DNA of 64,000 nucleotides from Euwallacea fornicatus (Eukaryota > Arthropoda > Insecta > Coleoptera > Curculionidae). Both the position numbers and the translations under genes were made by a program. The notes below the pieces were generated by a model. That model was given only the letters and a program-made list of their open reading frames with translations, was not told the DNA's origin and made no database searches. Shown here piece by piece: positions 52,188 through 64,000 of this stretch (positions are counted from its first letter, which is position 1; every line of letters starts with the position of its first letter). The stretch lies in the NCBI RefSeq assembly GCF_040115645.1, contig NC_089557.1:2232001-2296000 (forward strand), in the 5' to 3' direction.

Positions 52188-55100
52188 ATGGATCATATAA
52201 ATGTTTGTGTTAGGATCTCACCTAATTTGAACAACAATGCAAATTCCTGTTTACAAATAATTAGTAAAGAACCAGCGGTAAGGCACAAATTACTTATTGT
52301 AGATTCCTACTTAAAGTAAACCTTTATTTCATCAATATATGAGCATTGATTAATCTACCATAGATTCTGCTAATACCTGAGAGGTCTCAACTTTACCATT
52401 TTGACCATATCTTTTCCAAAGAGAGTAATCAAACTGTTGTATATAACGATGCTGTGAAACCTTTTGTTGATTATATAAAACAAGGTTTTAACTGTACGGT
52501 TTTTGCTTATGGACAAACTGGAACTGGGAAAACATACACTATGGGCTCTGGACTTCAGGTACAATTACATACTGTTAAAACTCATAAATGCATTCACATT
52601 TTAACTACAGAAACTCAGCAATTCTTCTGACAGTGGAATAATTCCCAGAGCTCTAGAGCAAATATTTGAAGAGAGATATGAGAAAAGTGAAGCTGAAATT
52701 GAGGTCTTTGTTTCTTTCTGTGAAATTTATAATGAAAAAGTTTTTGATTTGTTACAAGGGAATAAGTCACCTTTGTCAGTCTGTGGTAATATGTCAAATT
52801 CAATGCCTATCTTAAAACCATTCTCTTCATCTAAATAATTGCAGGATTTATTATACAGGGTCTGAGTGTGAAACATGTAGCAAGTGTTGTGGAAGCCAAA
52901 GAACTGCTGGAATTAGGTAACAAGAACAGGCATATAGGAGAGACCAAGCAAAACGCCAATAGCTCAAGATCCCATGCAATATTTACTGTATATTTCAGTC
53001 TGAAAGACAAGTTTAAAGAAATAAATGCAAAGTTAAACTTAGTGGATCTTGCTGGATCTGAAAGTGTTAGGAAGACTGGCAGTCAAGGAAGCACCTTCCA
53101 GGAAGGGATTAATATAAATAAAGGCCTGTTGAGTATTGGGCAAGTCATTTCAGCCTTGCTCTCAAAGTCCAAACACATTCCTTATAGGCAATCTATGATA
53201 ACCAGCATATTACAAGGTAGCTAATGTAATTAAAATAAAAAAAATTTAATTCACTAGTAAACTTCTCATAAAAAAGGGTCTTTGAATATTGACAATTACA
53301 TATCACTTATCGCTTGCGTAAGTGGGGACCCCAAGGATTTAACTGAGACAGTACAAACTTTAGATTTTGCAAATAGAGCCAAAGGGATTAAGTGTAACCC
53401 TGAGGTTAAACTGGTAAGGACTAACACAAGTAATAGTATCATACACTAAAAATGAAAAAAATGGCAGATTATTGACAAGTACAGAATGGAAAATCCAAGT
53501 AGTTTTAGTTCTGGAAGAACTCCAGTGAAACGGTCTACTTCAACTTCTAAAACACCAGCTGCTAAAAAGATGGCCCTAGCATCCTTACCTACAATAAATG
53601 AAAGCCATACTAGTAGTGTAGACAGCTTAAGTCAGATTTCTACTATGTCCTCTGCCTCTGCAACTTCAGTTGGTGATCTAACTCAGCAAGCTCTAAGGTG
53701 TAATTTTAACTCATTTTTTTATGAAATATTTCATATTTTAGTTCCAGCCCTGTAATCCGGAAATACATGACCAAAATGGAGGCCTCATTGATGATTCACT
53801 TAGAAACAGTAGTGAAAAATACTCTGAAACGACCTACAAGATCTTCTCTGCATACAGGCGGAGTTAGTGCTAGTTTTAACCAAGAAAATACTCCCAAGTA
53901 GGTAAAGAAGTGGACACATACACTTTAAATATCAGTTCATTAATGTTCAGTTAAATAGTTTTGAGATATTGAGTGTATGCATATGCAGTTTAGCAGCGCA
54001 TTGTAAAACCGACATTAAGATAAAACCAATTGAATTTATTTTTAGTATTCATTGGAGTAAAATACAGAATGAGGTATCTAGAATGGTTCAGAGCGAAATT
54101 GCTCAATTTACTATAAAAGGATCCAGAGCGATTGCTGCAACGAGTAGTCCAATTGAGAGAGAGAAACTTTCGATCAGAAGATTGGTAAGATTATCACTGA
54201 ATAAAACAGGTTTTATAGTTTAATTAACGTAAGCCATAAGACATAACGTAAGTGCGTTAGTTTAGCTAATTAAATTAGCAAAAAAACACTACGCACTACG
54301 AGCTTTCTAAGAATTAAAAATACATTCTGTACCAATGTTTCCGGGACAGCTTGTGTAATATAAACATATAAGTAGAATCTTGATGAGTTGCCTTAAGGTT
54401 TTCGTATCGTTACGTGTAAATCCAACAGCTTAGATCTGATTTATCACTTTTCTTTTATTAAATTAAAGGAGTATAGCAGCCCTGGAGATGTCCTTACTGA
54501 AAACATTGAACCCGTATTTAAAATCCCAAGACAACCTCCTGAGAAGAAAAAACCTTCCAGGAAAACTAAATTCTCAGTTTCCCCGATAGATATGGAGATT
54601 GCACAAGTGATTCCTAGAAGAAGCATGCGATTGTCGTTAAAAAACGCCTCAGCAGTTGAGCTGGATTCTTCTGCATTAAGTGATGTTGTGTCGTTTGATT
54701 CAAATTCATTAAAAAATCGTGATAATCCAGAAGTAAAATATAGTATTGAGTTAAACAAAATTTTAAACAACTCAGCGAATAACAATCATTTTGATCTGGA
54801 CATGCAGAATACATTTGAGTTCGATTCAACAAAAAGGAAGCAATCGCAATCATACGCGTTTAGAAGAAGCATGCGCCTCTTACAAAGAAACTCTGATCAT
54901 GGAAACACGGAACAAAGTGTTTGTACTGACCATGCAAACAAGCAGAAAAAAGTGGGAGGAAGAGGAAAGAAAGTTGTTAAGGCTACAGATAAATACAGCC
55001 CTACGAAGAAACGACGTCGATTTGATGATTCTGTGGAACAGGGTATTAACGTAAAGTAAGTTGCTATTTTTCCAATTTAAAGAAGTTTGTATTTGAAGAA

Positions 55101-55408
55101 CGGTTTTATAGTGATAGTCCGTATACTGCACATTCAAAAAGGGTTTTAAAAACACTTAATAAAGGAAGTCAAAGGGATATTGAGAAACTGCATTCCATAG
55201 GACCGAAGACAGCTGAACAGATTTTGTTATTTAGGTGCGAAGTCGCGATTTTCTGGCAGGTTCAGTTATAGTATAACGACAAATTTATTTCTTTTTTAGA
55301 ACTTTGAAAGGCAATTTTTCTCAAATTCCGGACATAGCAGCGCTTCCCGGGTGGGGTCCCAACAAATATAAAAAGTTTGTTGTCTCAAATTTTTTGAAAA
55401 AAGACTAA
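52188..55408 (+). CDS. Kif22: Kinesin-10 (KIF22/Kid, nod-type chromokinesin)
   Basis: Exons: 52188-52277, 52364-52558, 52611-52785, 52845-53216, 53277-53413, 53468-53697, 53742-53897, 54046-54184, 54469-55055, 55112-55234, 55300-55408. They give 770 aa. The N-terminal motor (~1-330) has the P-loop GQTGTGKT, switch I NANSSRSH, switch II DLAGSE and HIPYRQSMIT. A Ser/Thr-rich neck, a basic region with two RRSMRL motifs and a KKRRR nuclear-signal-like patch follow. The last ~65 residues form a helix-hairpin-helix pair (LHSIGPKTAEQIL, IAALPGWGPNKYKKF), the DNA-binding tail that marks KIF22/nod. Chromokinesins bind chromosome arms and push them towards the spindle equator. The acceptor at 53276 is weak. 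The gene converges on ZNFX1 with 488 nt between stops. Confidence 0.92.
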
Positions 55409-55896
55409 TCTCATAGTACTAGCGAGTTTTGCGGTAGTTATTTTTGCTCAATTTAGAATCTTGTGTGTGTTCGAGTTTCAGATTAAATAAGTATGTATTA
55501 AATATATAAATACATTCGGCTCCGTATTACCCATTGCATTATTTGAAATATTTACCATTTGGAGAAAGTTCACCAATATACAAGGCGTTTTAAAAAATAC
55601 GCACATGCATGATGCTGTTGTTCGATGTGGTCTGGAAGAAAGAAAATAAAATGCCGGCATCCATATTGTCGATTTACTCAAAATGTTTCCATTTGCTGGA
55701 AATTAATTCAGAACCAATTTATCATACGGGAACATGGTAATGTTTTCATGGAGATTCTGGATGAATTTGTAGTCAACTTGTTTCCAATTTATTTTATTTG
55801 AAAAAAGAAATTAATGCTAAATGGCAAACCGCAAGTAATGTGTTTCACTTGTCGCTCTGGTATTCAAATAAATTTTATAACAAATACGTTACAACA
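55409..55896. other. Convergent 3' UTR gap between kinesin-10 and ZNFX1
   Basis: Plus-strand AATAAA at 55645-55650 may end the kinesin transcript. Minus-strand AATAAA at 55788-55793 and 55793-55798 lie ~100 nt past the ZNFX1 stop. If all are used, the two mRNAs stay just apart. I see no gene in it. Confidence 0.5.
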
Positions 55897-58800
55897 TTAA
55901 TGAAGAGGTCCTATAAAGGCATGTCTTGTAGCACCATCTATTTCACCAGCAAATTCATTAGTAGGTAAAAGACGGTGATTAGCTCCACCTATAGCGGCTC
56001 CGCAAAAGCATTTGCTAGTCTGCATTGCCCCACCACATTCTCCTATAACGTAGGGATGACCGTTTGGGCATTTAAACCAATGCCCTTTGGACAATCCAAT
56101 AGCTCTAACGATGTCCATCGTCTCTATTTCACTTATTACAGTAGCACCATTTGTGATGGTTGCAAAATTTTGCAAATCGTTTTTAATGGTTTCGTCCAAG
56201 AAATCAGAATATCGCATGGGAGCGAATAATTTTTGTTGGATGTTGTCTCTTTGTTGCACTATTTTACTGTTTATGTAAACTGCGCTTATGGCATATTTAT
56301 TTAAGGGGTCAGGCTGAAGTATCATTTTTAAGCGTTCGAACTGAACTATTCTGAACAGTCTTTTAATTTCTATTTGTAAATCTTCGATCTCCTGATCGGT
56401 AATATGATCATCGTTGTTCAATAAAATCTTAATCAAGAACTGAACCTGCGATATTGACTCGTTACCTGGTTTGAATTTATTCAAAACTGGTTCTGTATCA
56501 TCTCGAAAGCATTGAATAATATATGAAAATGTTTGTATTTTCACCTGAATGGCATTTAACTCCATTTTATTAAAATGTTGGGCACGCTTGTTTCTAACTC
56601 GCTGTAGGCGAGTTTCCAACATTTGTAAAACATCGTTTATTTCTGGAAAAGCTAGTGTAAAAATTACTTTTATTTGTGAAATATTGTATGTGACTTTAAA
56701 GATCATCAAACTACTTACCAATCTTTCTTTTAGGGAAACGCTGCATCAATTTCATAGATTCACTTAAAGAGCAATATTCATGTTTACTCTTGAGTAATAG
56801 TACCTCTCCCTCAAGTTTTTTCCTCAATGCTTCGTTTTCATCTTTGTTTCCATAGGATTCCATCTTGGCATTCATAACATCTTGACAAGCTTGTTTAATG
56901 TACTCACTATATCTTTGAGTCGAGTTGATAACTTGTTTACACCTAAATTATAGGCAAATAAACGCAATTATAGCTCTTCACAAGTTTCATTACAGACAAA
57001 CTCTTACTTAGGACATGTTTTAAATTGGATTCTATCAGAATTCTGATCTAGCCAAGTCTCCAGACCGCTGTGCTCCAACACGTGTTTACAGTCTGCAAGA
57101 AGCACGAAAGTTGCGTCTTCCTCGTCTTCAGTACCGAAAAATGTCTCGGTTAGTTCATCTTTGTCACATTCTCTACACAAATGCGGGCATGGATCACCGC
57201 AAAAACCTACGCACGGGTGTTTACACTTTAAGAGTTTTTTGCACCTGTTAAACGCATTTGTTTGAAGGAAAAATAAACATTATGGACCTTACGAGGCTCA
57301 CTTTTCTGTACAAGGTTTCACATTGCAAATTTCTCCGCATGCTTTCTGGCATCTTTGATGTTCACATTTCCTGGAACAGGGAGCACTGCAAGGAGTGCAC
57401 GGTGCCCCGCACTGTTTGCTACATTTGGAGTGTGGACACCGTATTTCGCACTGCCTGGTGCAAGGTTTGCAGGCTTCACGACAAGGAATAGCGCACTCAT
57501 GGTTACACACTAGCGGAACACCGCATTTTTCGGTGCATCGCTTATGAAGCCTGCTCTGCCTACATTTCCCGCATGTGCCCGTGCATGGGTGTTTACACTT
57601 TAATACAGTAAAACAAGGTTCAGTGCAGGCTTTTAGCAAGATGTCGTCGTTTGCTAGAAAATGTTTAGATACATCAGAAGTAATGTAAAAAACAGCACTG
57701 ATACTCCTCTTACTGTTCTTTGTCAAATAACAAGGAATCTTTTTAACGTAATGCCCACAAGGGCTGGGTATATTGCAGTCAACGATAGTCTTGCATATCT
57801 CAGTGCATGGGTCCTTGCAGGCATTGAGACATTTGTGCCCGCAAGACAGCAATCTGGGGCAAAATTTTGATTTGCAATGTGCACGCACAGCAACGTCAGA
57901 GCACTTGATTTTGACGGTGTGCTGACACACGTCAATTACTTTTTCAACCTGAAACATACACAGCTCTTTTCTGCTAACTATTACAAAAGACAATATGCAA
58001 ACCATTTTGTCGCATGAGCAACTCAAGGAACACTTCCTTGTACAAACATGCCCGCATGGCAGTATCCGCTTACAAGGCTTTTGGCAATCCACGGTCTCCA
58101 CGTCTATGCAACAAGGTGTTTGAAAGACGTGACCACAAGAGCGATGTTTCTTTATTTTTATCATGCATTCTTCGCATTCTTGATAACACAACTTGGTGCA
58201 AGTATGAGGGTTGTCAATCTGACAACACCCCACTCTTGGTCTTGCACAAGGCTCCATACATTTGTACTAAAAAAAAAAGCAATTGACGGTTTGATTATTT
58301 TATCTCAGAGTAATGCAACTAAAAAGTGATTTATCACCGATTCCAATTCCCCATGAAATAAACCTAATGTGAGATTTTTCACCTTACATTTATTGCGGTT
58401 ATTATGTGCATGAAACTTGACAGTAAAATCACAGAACCGACTTTGTGGTAAAAAACTGTTTCTTTTTTTTTGTTTTTAATATGTCTATGACACTAAAATT
58501 GGTTAACTGAATTTCGAGGTATTGACATTTAAAAATTATTAATTAAAAATTTAGGACCAACGATCTTGAGTTCCAAATTCAGGAGGATATTGTACAAACC
58601 TCTAAATGATCCGGATCCCACCGCACATGGCATTTTCTTATGCACGCATGTCCGCATGGCTCTACGCGTACATCACACGGGAATGGACATGTAAACCGAA
58701 AGGGATCCACCGAACACGGTTTGTTCGTCTCGTGACCGCAAGGCAATTTAGTGAGAACTTCTTTTAAGCACTTGTAAGTGCTTGGATCAATATAACAGGG

Positions 58801-61800
58801 TATTTCAACTATATGTCCGCAACTATCTATCAATGCTCTGGGGACTATATACATGCAAGGTCCGCACTCCTCATAACAGTGCTTCTGACATAGATGAGAT
58901 AGAGTGTTGCACAGGTTTCTAGATTTAAAACATGAATGAAAACTTTCATAAGATGTACTTTCCTTTATTTACCTGTTACATTTTTCCAAACAGTTATAAG
59001 CACTGTGGTCTCGATCCTGGATGTGACACAATCGTTTACATACGTGCTCGCATGCCAGGTCAGCTTCGCACAATGAATCGCAACCCCCTTCTATCAATTT
59101 GTAGAAATCGTTAGCTTTGGACACTTCCGTGTATCTGTAGTTGTGCACTTGACAACGTAGTGTTAATTTGCTTCCGATTGCCAGTTGCTTTTTTAACACC
59201 TCATTGATTTTTTGCCAAATCTACGGAGGAACATATTTGGGGTTTGCTTTTTACTGTTGCAAACTGTTTTGTTACTTTTTAGCAACATCAGTTAGCACTT
59301 GAAAAGTTTGAATTTTACCTCATTTTCGCTCTTAGATGCCAACAAAACAGACATATTTCCCATTATATACATGCCATCCCTAGCTCTGGACAGAGCTACG
59401 CATACCCTATTTTGTATACGTAAAAAGCCGGCTTTGTTTTCGTTGTTGCTTCTGACTAAGGATAAAAGAATGATGTCGGATTCCTCACCTGGAAACACAT
59501 TAAATCATTGGCTACTTTACGTGGAAAAACGAGTAGTTTAGACCTTGATAGTTGTCTAAAACTGATATTCTAACATCCTTCAGCAAAAGCTTGTTCTTAG
59601 TTTGGTTTCTTTCGCTCAGCATTTCGTAAAATTGCGCCAAATACGCACATAAAATGGTTATTTGTTCCGGTTTGTAACCATTCAAAATCAGGTGCCTTGC
59701 CAGGGCGATCAAAAACGTGGATTCATGCACATTTTTCTTGCCTTCGTCTGGACAAATTTCTTCTGACTCTTGATGATCGATGAAATAGAGACATTTACTT
59801 ATTCCTGCAGAGGATCGAAATCAAAATACCGATTGCTGCGCATGGACGACCTTTCATAATTTATTACCAAGTATATGTGGTCTTTGCAAAGTGCTTTCGT
59901 GGTCTTTTAAGTTGGGATAAATGTGGGGTTTGACCAGTTGTGATATTTCGGGACGCATGCGGTGTTGGACGTCAAGGGTGTAACATTGAATATTGTTTCT
60001 CACCATTCTTTCAAATAAGCTCACACCTAGAAAAAGATGATGAATGTATTGTCTTTAACAGTTTCGTTTCTTATTCGTAACCTGTAAGTAAGTACCTTCA
60101 ATATTACAACTTACAGGGATAAATGCATAAACAACCTTGCTATCTAGCCAAGCATGGTCTTAAATTGCGGCCCGATGGTTCATCAATGATGAACTTCAAC
60201 ATGTTCTTTTTGTACGTTCAATTCCAAATACCAAAAACATGCAAGACGAAAATAGATATATATACATATGGCTTGTTACAGGTCTTTTTCAAGCTTTTGC
60301 GAGTGTAAACTATAAAGTTCCAAGTGAAAGACTTTACATGTACGGTATTCGGGGCTGAATGCTTTGAATTTAATCAATTCATATATACATAATAGTACTC
60401 AACAAGAGACCCAGAAAAAATATTCTAGAACTGTGTTTCTTCTCTTAAAGATTTTGTATTTTAGACATATGTAAAATTTTGTTGTAAATTGATGTAATTT
60501 TTCTTAAAAATTTATAACGTTGTTGCACATAGAATACGTGCGAAAACGAAACATATCTTTATCTACTTTTCTAATATCGGGGCCGCCAGTTAACACCAGA
60601 TTCAACTATACGTTAACCACACTTGCCAAGTTTATATTTAGTCTCTATCCGATAATCAGCAGCTCCGGGCTTTAACTGCAGATGATCACCGATTAGAATG
60701 AGATGTTGACAATTATTAGTCAAAGCCGCCACAATGTGGGATTCCAGGACTTCGGCGGCTTCTTCCACAATCACAATGGGACTTTTAAGGGCCTGCATAT
60801 AAAATATTAACATCAGCTTACACGTGCGAGAGCTGTTACAGCAAAACTTCAAGATAGAGCGGAATTTATTAGCAGAGGCGGGAAAAAATGTTAGCGTATA
60901 TTCTACTTTGTGGAAAAATATATTGACCTGCAGGGAGGACCGTAACCGAGCCGCTCCAGTTGTAGTCATTCCCAGCACCAAACTGTTGCTCATAATTTGC
61001 GTGTCTTCCATATCTCGCATTTCACTGTAGACGCGATACAACTGCTGAAATTGTAGACTAGTTTCATGGTGCTTTTGCCTAAAAAATTAGGTCGTCAGTT
61101 TCGGTGGGCTCAGTTCGAAAATAGTACCTTAAATCTTGTGCGTACAAATGCGTCCAATAAAAATACAATTGCCACCGATCTGGATAAGACATCCTAAATG
61201 GGTTTTGCATATCGACATGTTTTGGTTTCGTTCGGTTCTTCACGTCTTGGTACAGTTGTAACTGATGCTAAAAGCAACAAATAGGCAAAAGATTATTTTT
61301 GAGAATAAAAAGCAGAGATACTATATAAATATTAATTAAAAAATCTACGAACTCACTGTCAGATATTCCAAGTTCGTCTCAGTTTCCCAAATATTCACTT
61401 GCAAAGTTTCACAAGTAATCGTTATATTCCAATTTGCCTCATTTTCCGGTTTTTCTAATTCTTCTTTGATTAAACTCAACTCTGTCCTTAATTTATTTAA
61501 ATATTCCGACATCATTTGTAAGGTTAACAGAGATTCGCCGTAGTTCCCCGTTTTTAATCCGCCAAAAATTTCTTCATCTACATCCTCATTATTTTCTTCA
61601 TTTGATTTAGGATTATCTGCTAAAAATTCAGCGACAGACGTGATTGGTTCTGGTTCTTCGGTGAAATCTTGGTTTTGAACTTCCCAATGCTCAAACTCTT
61701 TCTTGTTCACCAGCCAGCGAAGAATTTCTTTTTTCGAAGCGTTGGCAAACCATGATTGCTCATAGTTTTCTATCAGTGGGGCGAAACAGGAAAAATCAAG

Positions 61801-63444
61801 TATACGATTGCAGCTTTCAATATGTCCGTATAGTTCGCTTATATCGCGTAGGTTTTGGTGGCACATTTTAACCTGATAACTCATTTGGTATATCGTATGG
61901 TGCTTGTGCCCACGCCTCTTTGACTTCAAGTTGAAATCCTTCAGAACTTCATTTTTAGACTGTCCCCCAACTCGAATCACCTCATTGGTGACTGAAAGTA
62001 GACCTTCTAGGAACTGGTCAAGAGCGTGGTTGGTGAAACAGATAACCAATATTGGAGAATTCTTCCACCACATAGTTTTATTTTTTAAAAGAGTGTGAAC
62101 AATTTTTAAACCTAAAAAACTCGTTATTGAGAATTTTGAATTAAAATTTTTGTGAAATGAAACACGTCACTCAAATTTTGCAATTTTTAGTGGCCTATTT
62201 AGGCTAAACATTTTTATTAACCAGTCTTTTTCAAAGTTTCATTTTCTGTTGATTAGTCTAGGTGGTGTTTGTTCGTGTTTAATTTTTATTTGTCTCCGAA
62301 GTTGACCTAATGCTGAAGCATAAGTAACCAAGTGGTTATACATGTGCTTGCTGGACAAGAGCCCACACATGTCCTATTAGCTCGCTTTCAAAATGCGATC
62401 TGATGTTAGACTTTCGAATCACCAAAAAAAAAAAAAATTCAAGGGTGCATTTCAGTTAGTTAAAAGCGTGGAAAAGAACTGAGGAGATTTACCCAAAAAT
62501 GTCTTTCCAGTACCAGGAGGTCCTTGAATAATGCAGAATTCATTCGACAAAGCGGCCTTGTACGCCCTCATTTGGGATTCGTTGAGATTCAAATTTAGAC
62601 TTTCCGGGAAATTTAAGGGATTGAATACGGTTCTTTCAAAAGTGTACCTAATAGGCACTTCTCGTTTGGTTAAATATTTAGGAGGACAGGAGTCGGTTTC
62701 CACTCTAATAATGTATTTTTCCATCGGGAAATTATCTGCGTTCAGTTTCTGGAGAACTCCGAGTACTTGGTAGTAGGGCTCGAAGTAAACGCTCGACTCC
62801 ACCATGATATAGTCGATATTGAAATTAATCTTGAAATAAGAAAATGTTGAAAATTAATAAGAAAATAAAAATAAAAGATCTTATAAACATATGTTGGAAT
62901 TTTTTTCAGTATTAACTCAAAGAATGTCGTTTTTAACTTCTGTCCTTCGTCTAGGAAACATTAATTCTATAACAGCGTTAAAGAGGGTTTCTGGAACTAT
63001 CAATATTGCTATTTCTAAGTTTTCGAGTTTATGAAAAAAACGTGCATGATCTGTAGGTTTAAAGAAAAAAGTCCAATTAACTTACTCACCTGAACTTTCT
63101 CCTGAAAACCAATAACAACCTGCCCTTTGTTAAGCAGATTCACGTCCCTGTTTACAATTTTTCCGAAGAGTAAAGTTTGAAACTTGTCCATTGTCAGGCA
63201 AATGAGACTACCGAACAAAAATCGCTTCGATTTCTCGTAGTTAATTTTGTGTTTCTTGTGGCCATTGGTAAATTGCAATTTGTAACAGTCACATTCGTTA
63301 ACGGTTTCGACGGTAACGAACCTAACATGCTGATAAATTCTCACATCTTCTAATTTTTTCTGATCATTTTTAGGTTTGTATTGGTTGGACAAATAGGTGG
63401 TTATACCTCGACGTAGAGGAGCCACGAAATCTTCTCTTAGAAGT
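55897..63444 (-). CDS. Znfx1: NFX1-type zinc finger protein 1, ZNFX1 (5' end outside window)
   Basis: Exons in transcript order: 63444-63090, 62829-62493, 62111-61357, 61267-61128, 61078-60928, 60792-60627, 60026-59868, 59804-59544, 59488-59319, 59220-58973, 58918-58600, 58266-58003, 57948-57714, 57653-57302, 57244-57008, 56942-56719, 56651-55897. They give 1,708 codons; human ZNFX1 has ~1,918, so ~200 N-terminal residues are missing. The SF1 helicase core shows GPPGTGKT, VEEAAEVLE, GDHLQLKP, YQGEESD and VALSRAR. A long Cys/His array (repeated CGH, PC..C) holds the NFX1-type fingers. The end carries an RZ-type finger (GHWFKCPNGHPY, GECGGAM). ZNFX1 proteins bind dsRNA in antiviral sensing in vertebrates. 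In nematodes they maintain inherited small-RNA silencing with Argonautes. The intron 60626-60027 appears to use GC-AG. Confidence 0.93.
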
Positions 63445-64000
63445 CTACCAAACAAACAATTAGTCAGAATTAGACGGTGGAATGACACAATTTGAAAATT
63501 ATATTAAATCCAACGTGTGCGGGGTATTCCACAAAGAGAGGAAGATCTTTTATTAGGCGATTATAAAGCTCACATCCATTAAAAAATTTAATTTAACTAA
63601 GATATTCGTTTTTTTTTAATACTGTAACAATCCGGCACCTTAGTTGCAGCTGAAAATCTACTGAGTAACGGTCATTAATGGGTCAGCCCCCGTAGACATA
63701 CAGGATGTCTCAAACAAAAGGGGGAAGCTATAACTTAAGGTATTTGTGAACGGATTTTGATGAACTAAGTACCAAATAAAATCACGTTTTTCAGAAAGAA
63801 TCACGGTTGCAGCGTAACTGCTGACAGAAAATTATGAGGAAGAATGATATGGTTCCTACGGTTAAGAGCGGCTTTATCTTGTTCCTTCTCGCTGGGTATC
63901 ATATGGGTGCCGTTTGTCCATGGCGCCAGACGTTTCTGTACAAGATAATATATCAGCATGAGATGGAAAGAAAATGCACATGACCACGGAATCATGCAAA
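63445..64000. other. ZNFX1 intron with mobile-element-like sequence, running off the window
   Basis: The first visible ZNFX1 exon begins in mid-codon after a GTTTGGTAG acceptor, so this stretch is intron or carries the preceding exon further right. From ~63699 it reads TACAGGATGTCTCAAAC, closely resembling the element end at 20956 (TACAGGGTGTCTCAAAA). The stretch 63801-63995 is open on the minus strand without a recognisable product. This is probably a mobile-element fragment continuing beyond the window. Confidence 0.45.

Noticed and set aside
63801..63995. 64-codon minus-strand frame at the right edge
   Set aside because: Probably part of a truncated mobile element; too incomplete to call as a gene.

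Overview
This is eukaryotic, almost certainly insect, DNA. It is AT-rich, and its genes carry many introns of roughly 50-70 nt with GT-AG borders. The conceptual proteins are full-length insect-type orthologues of well-known animal genes. The exact order is an inference; the intron sizes and mobile-element style would fit a beetle. There are no prokaryotic features. All exon coordinates were read by eye from splice signals, reading frame and family similarity. Each complete gene model closes as an uninterrupted reading frame of whole codons.

Layout, left to right. (1) A plus-strand gene (2125-12016, 862 aa) encodes a membrane-anchored SMP-C2 lipid-transfer protein of the C2CD2/TMEM24 family with an added C-terminal C1 zinc finger. 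(2) A minus-strand vaccinia-related kinase (ballchen/VRK1, 645 aa) lies at 13551-16109. (3) Head-to-head with it are two plus-strand ciliary transition-zone genes, B9d2 (175 aa) and tectonic (682 aa). Only 12 nt separate the first stop from the second start. A near-perfect RFX X-box lies 127 nt before the B9d2 start. (4) A gene-poor stretch (20.5-28 kb) holds degenerate repeats, a CpG-rich presumptive distal AGO1 promoter/exon and one unrecognised candidate small gene. (5) Argonaute-1 (28196-37354) has two alternative coding first exons and an intact slicer tetrad. Between its first exons sits a 1.2-kb transposon with nearly identical ~417-bp terminal inverted repeats. (6) After about 5 kb without a clear gene comes happyhour/MAP4K3 (minus, 42814-51092, 19 exons, 922 aa). 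(7) A kinesin-10 (KIF22/nod type, plus, 52188-55408, 770 aa) follows. (8) The last gene is most of a ZNFX1 helicase (minus, 55897-63444, 1,708 aa visible), whose 5' end runs off the window.

The genes fall into a few themes. B9d2 and Tectonic belong to the same MKS module and look co-transcribed under RFX control. VRK and kinesin-10 are both chromosome/mitosis factors. AGO1 and ZNFX1 both work in small-RNA biology, but their proximity may be chance. The strongest leads are the B9d2-tectonic dicistronic unit with its X-box, the long-inverted-repeat element inside AGO1, the run of three frame-neutral mini-exons in happyhour, a likely GC-AG intron in ZNFX1, and the SMP-C2-C1 domain combination.
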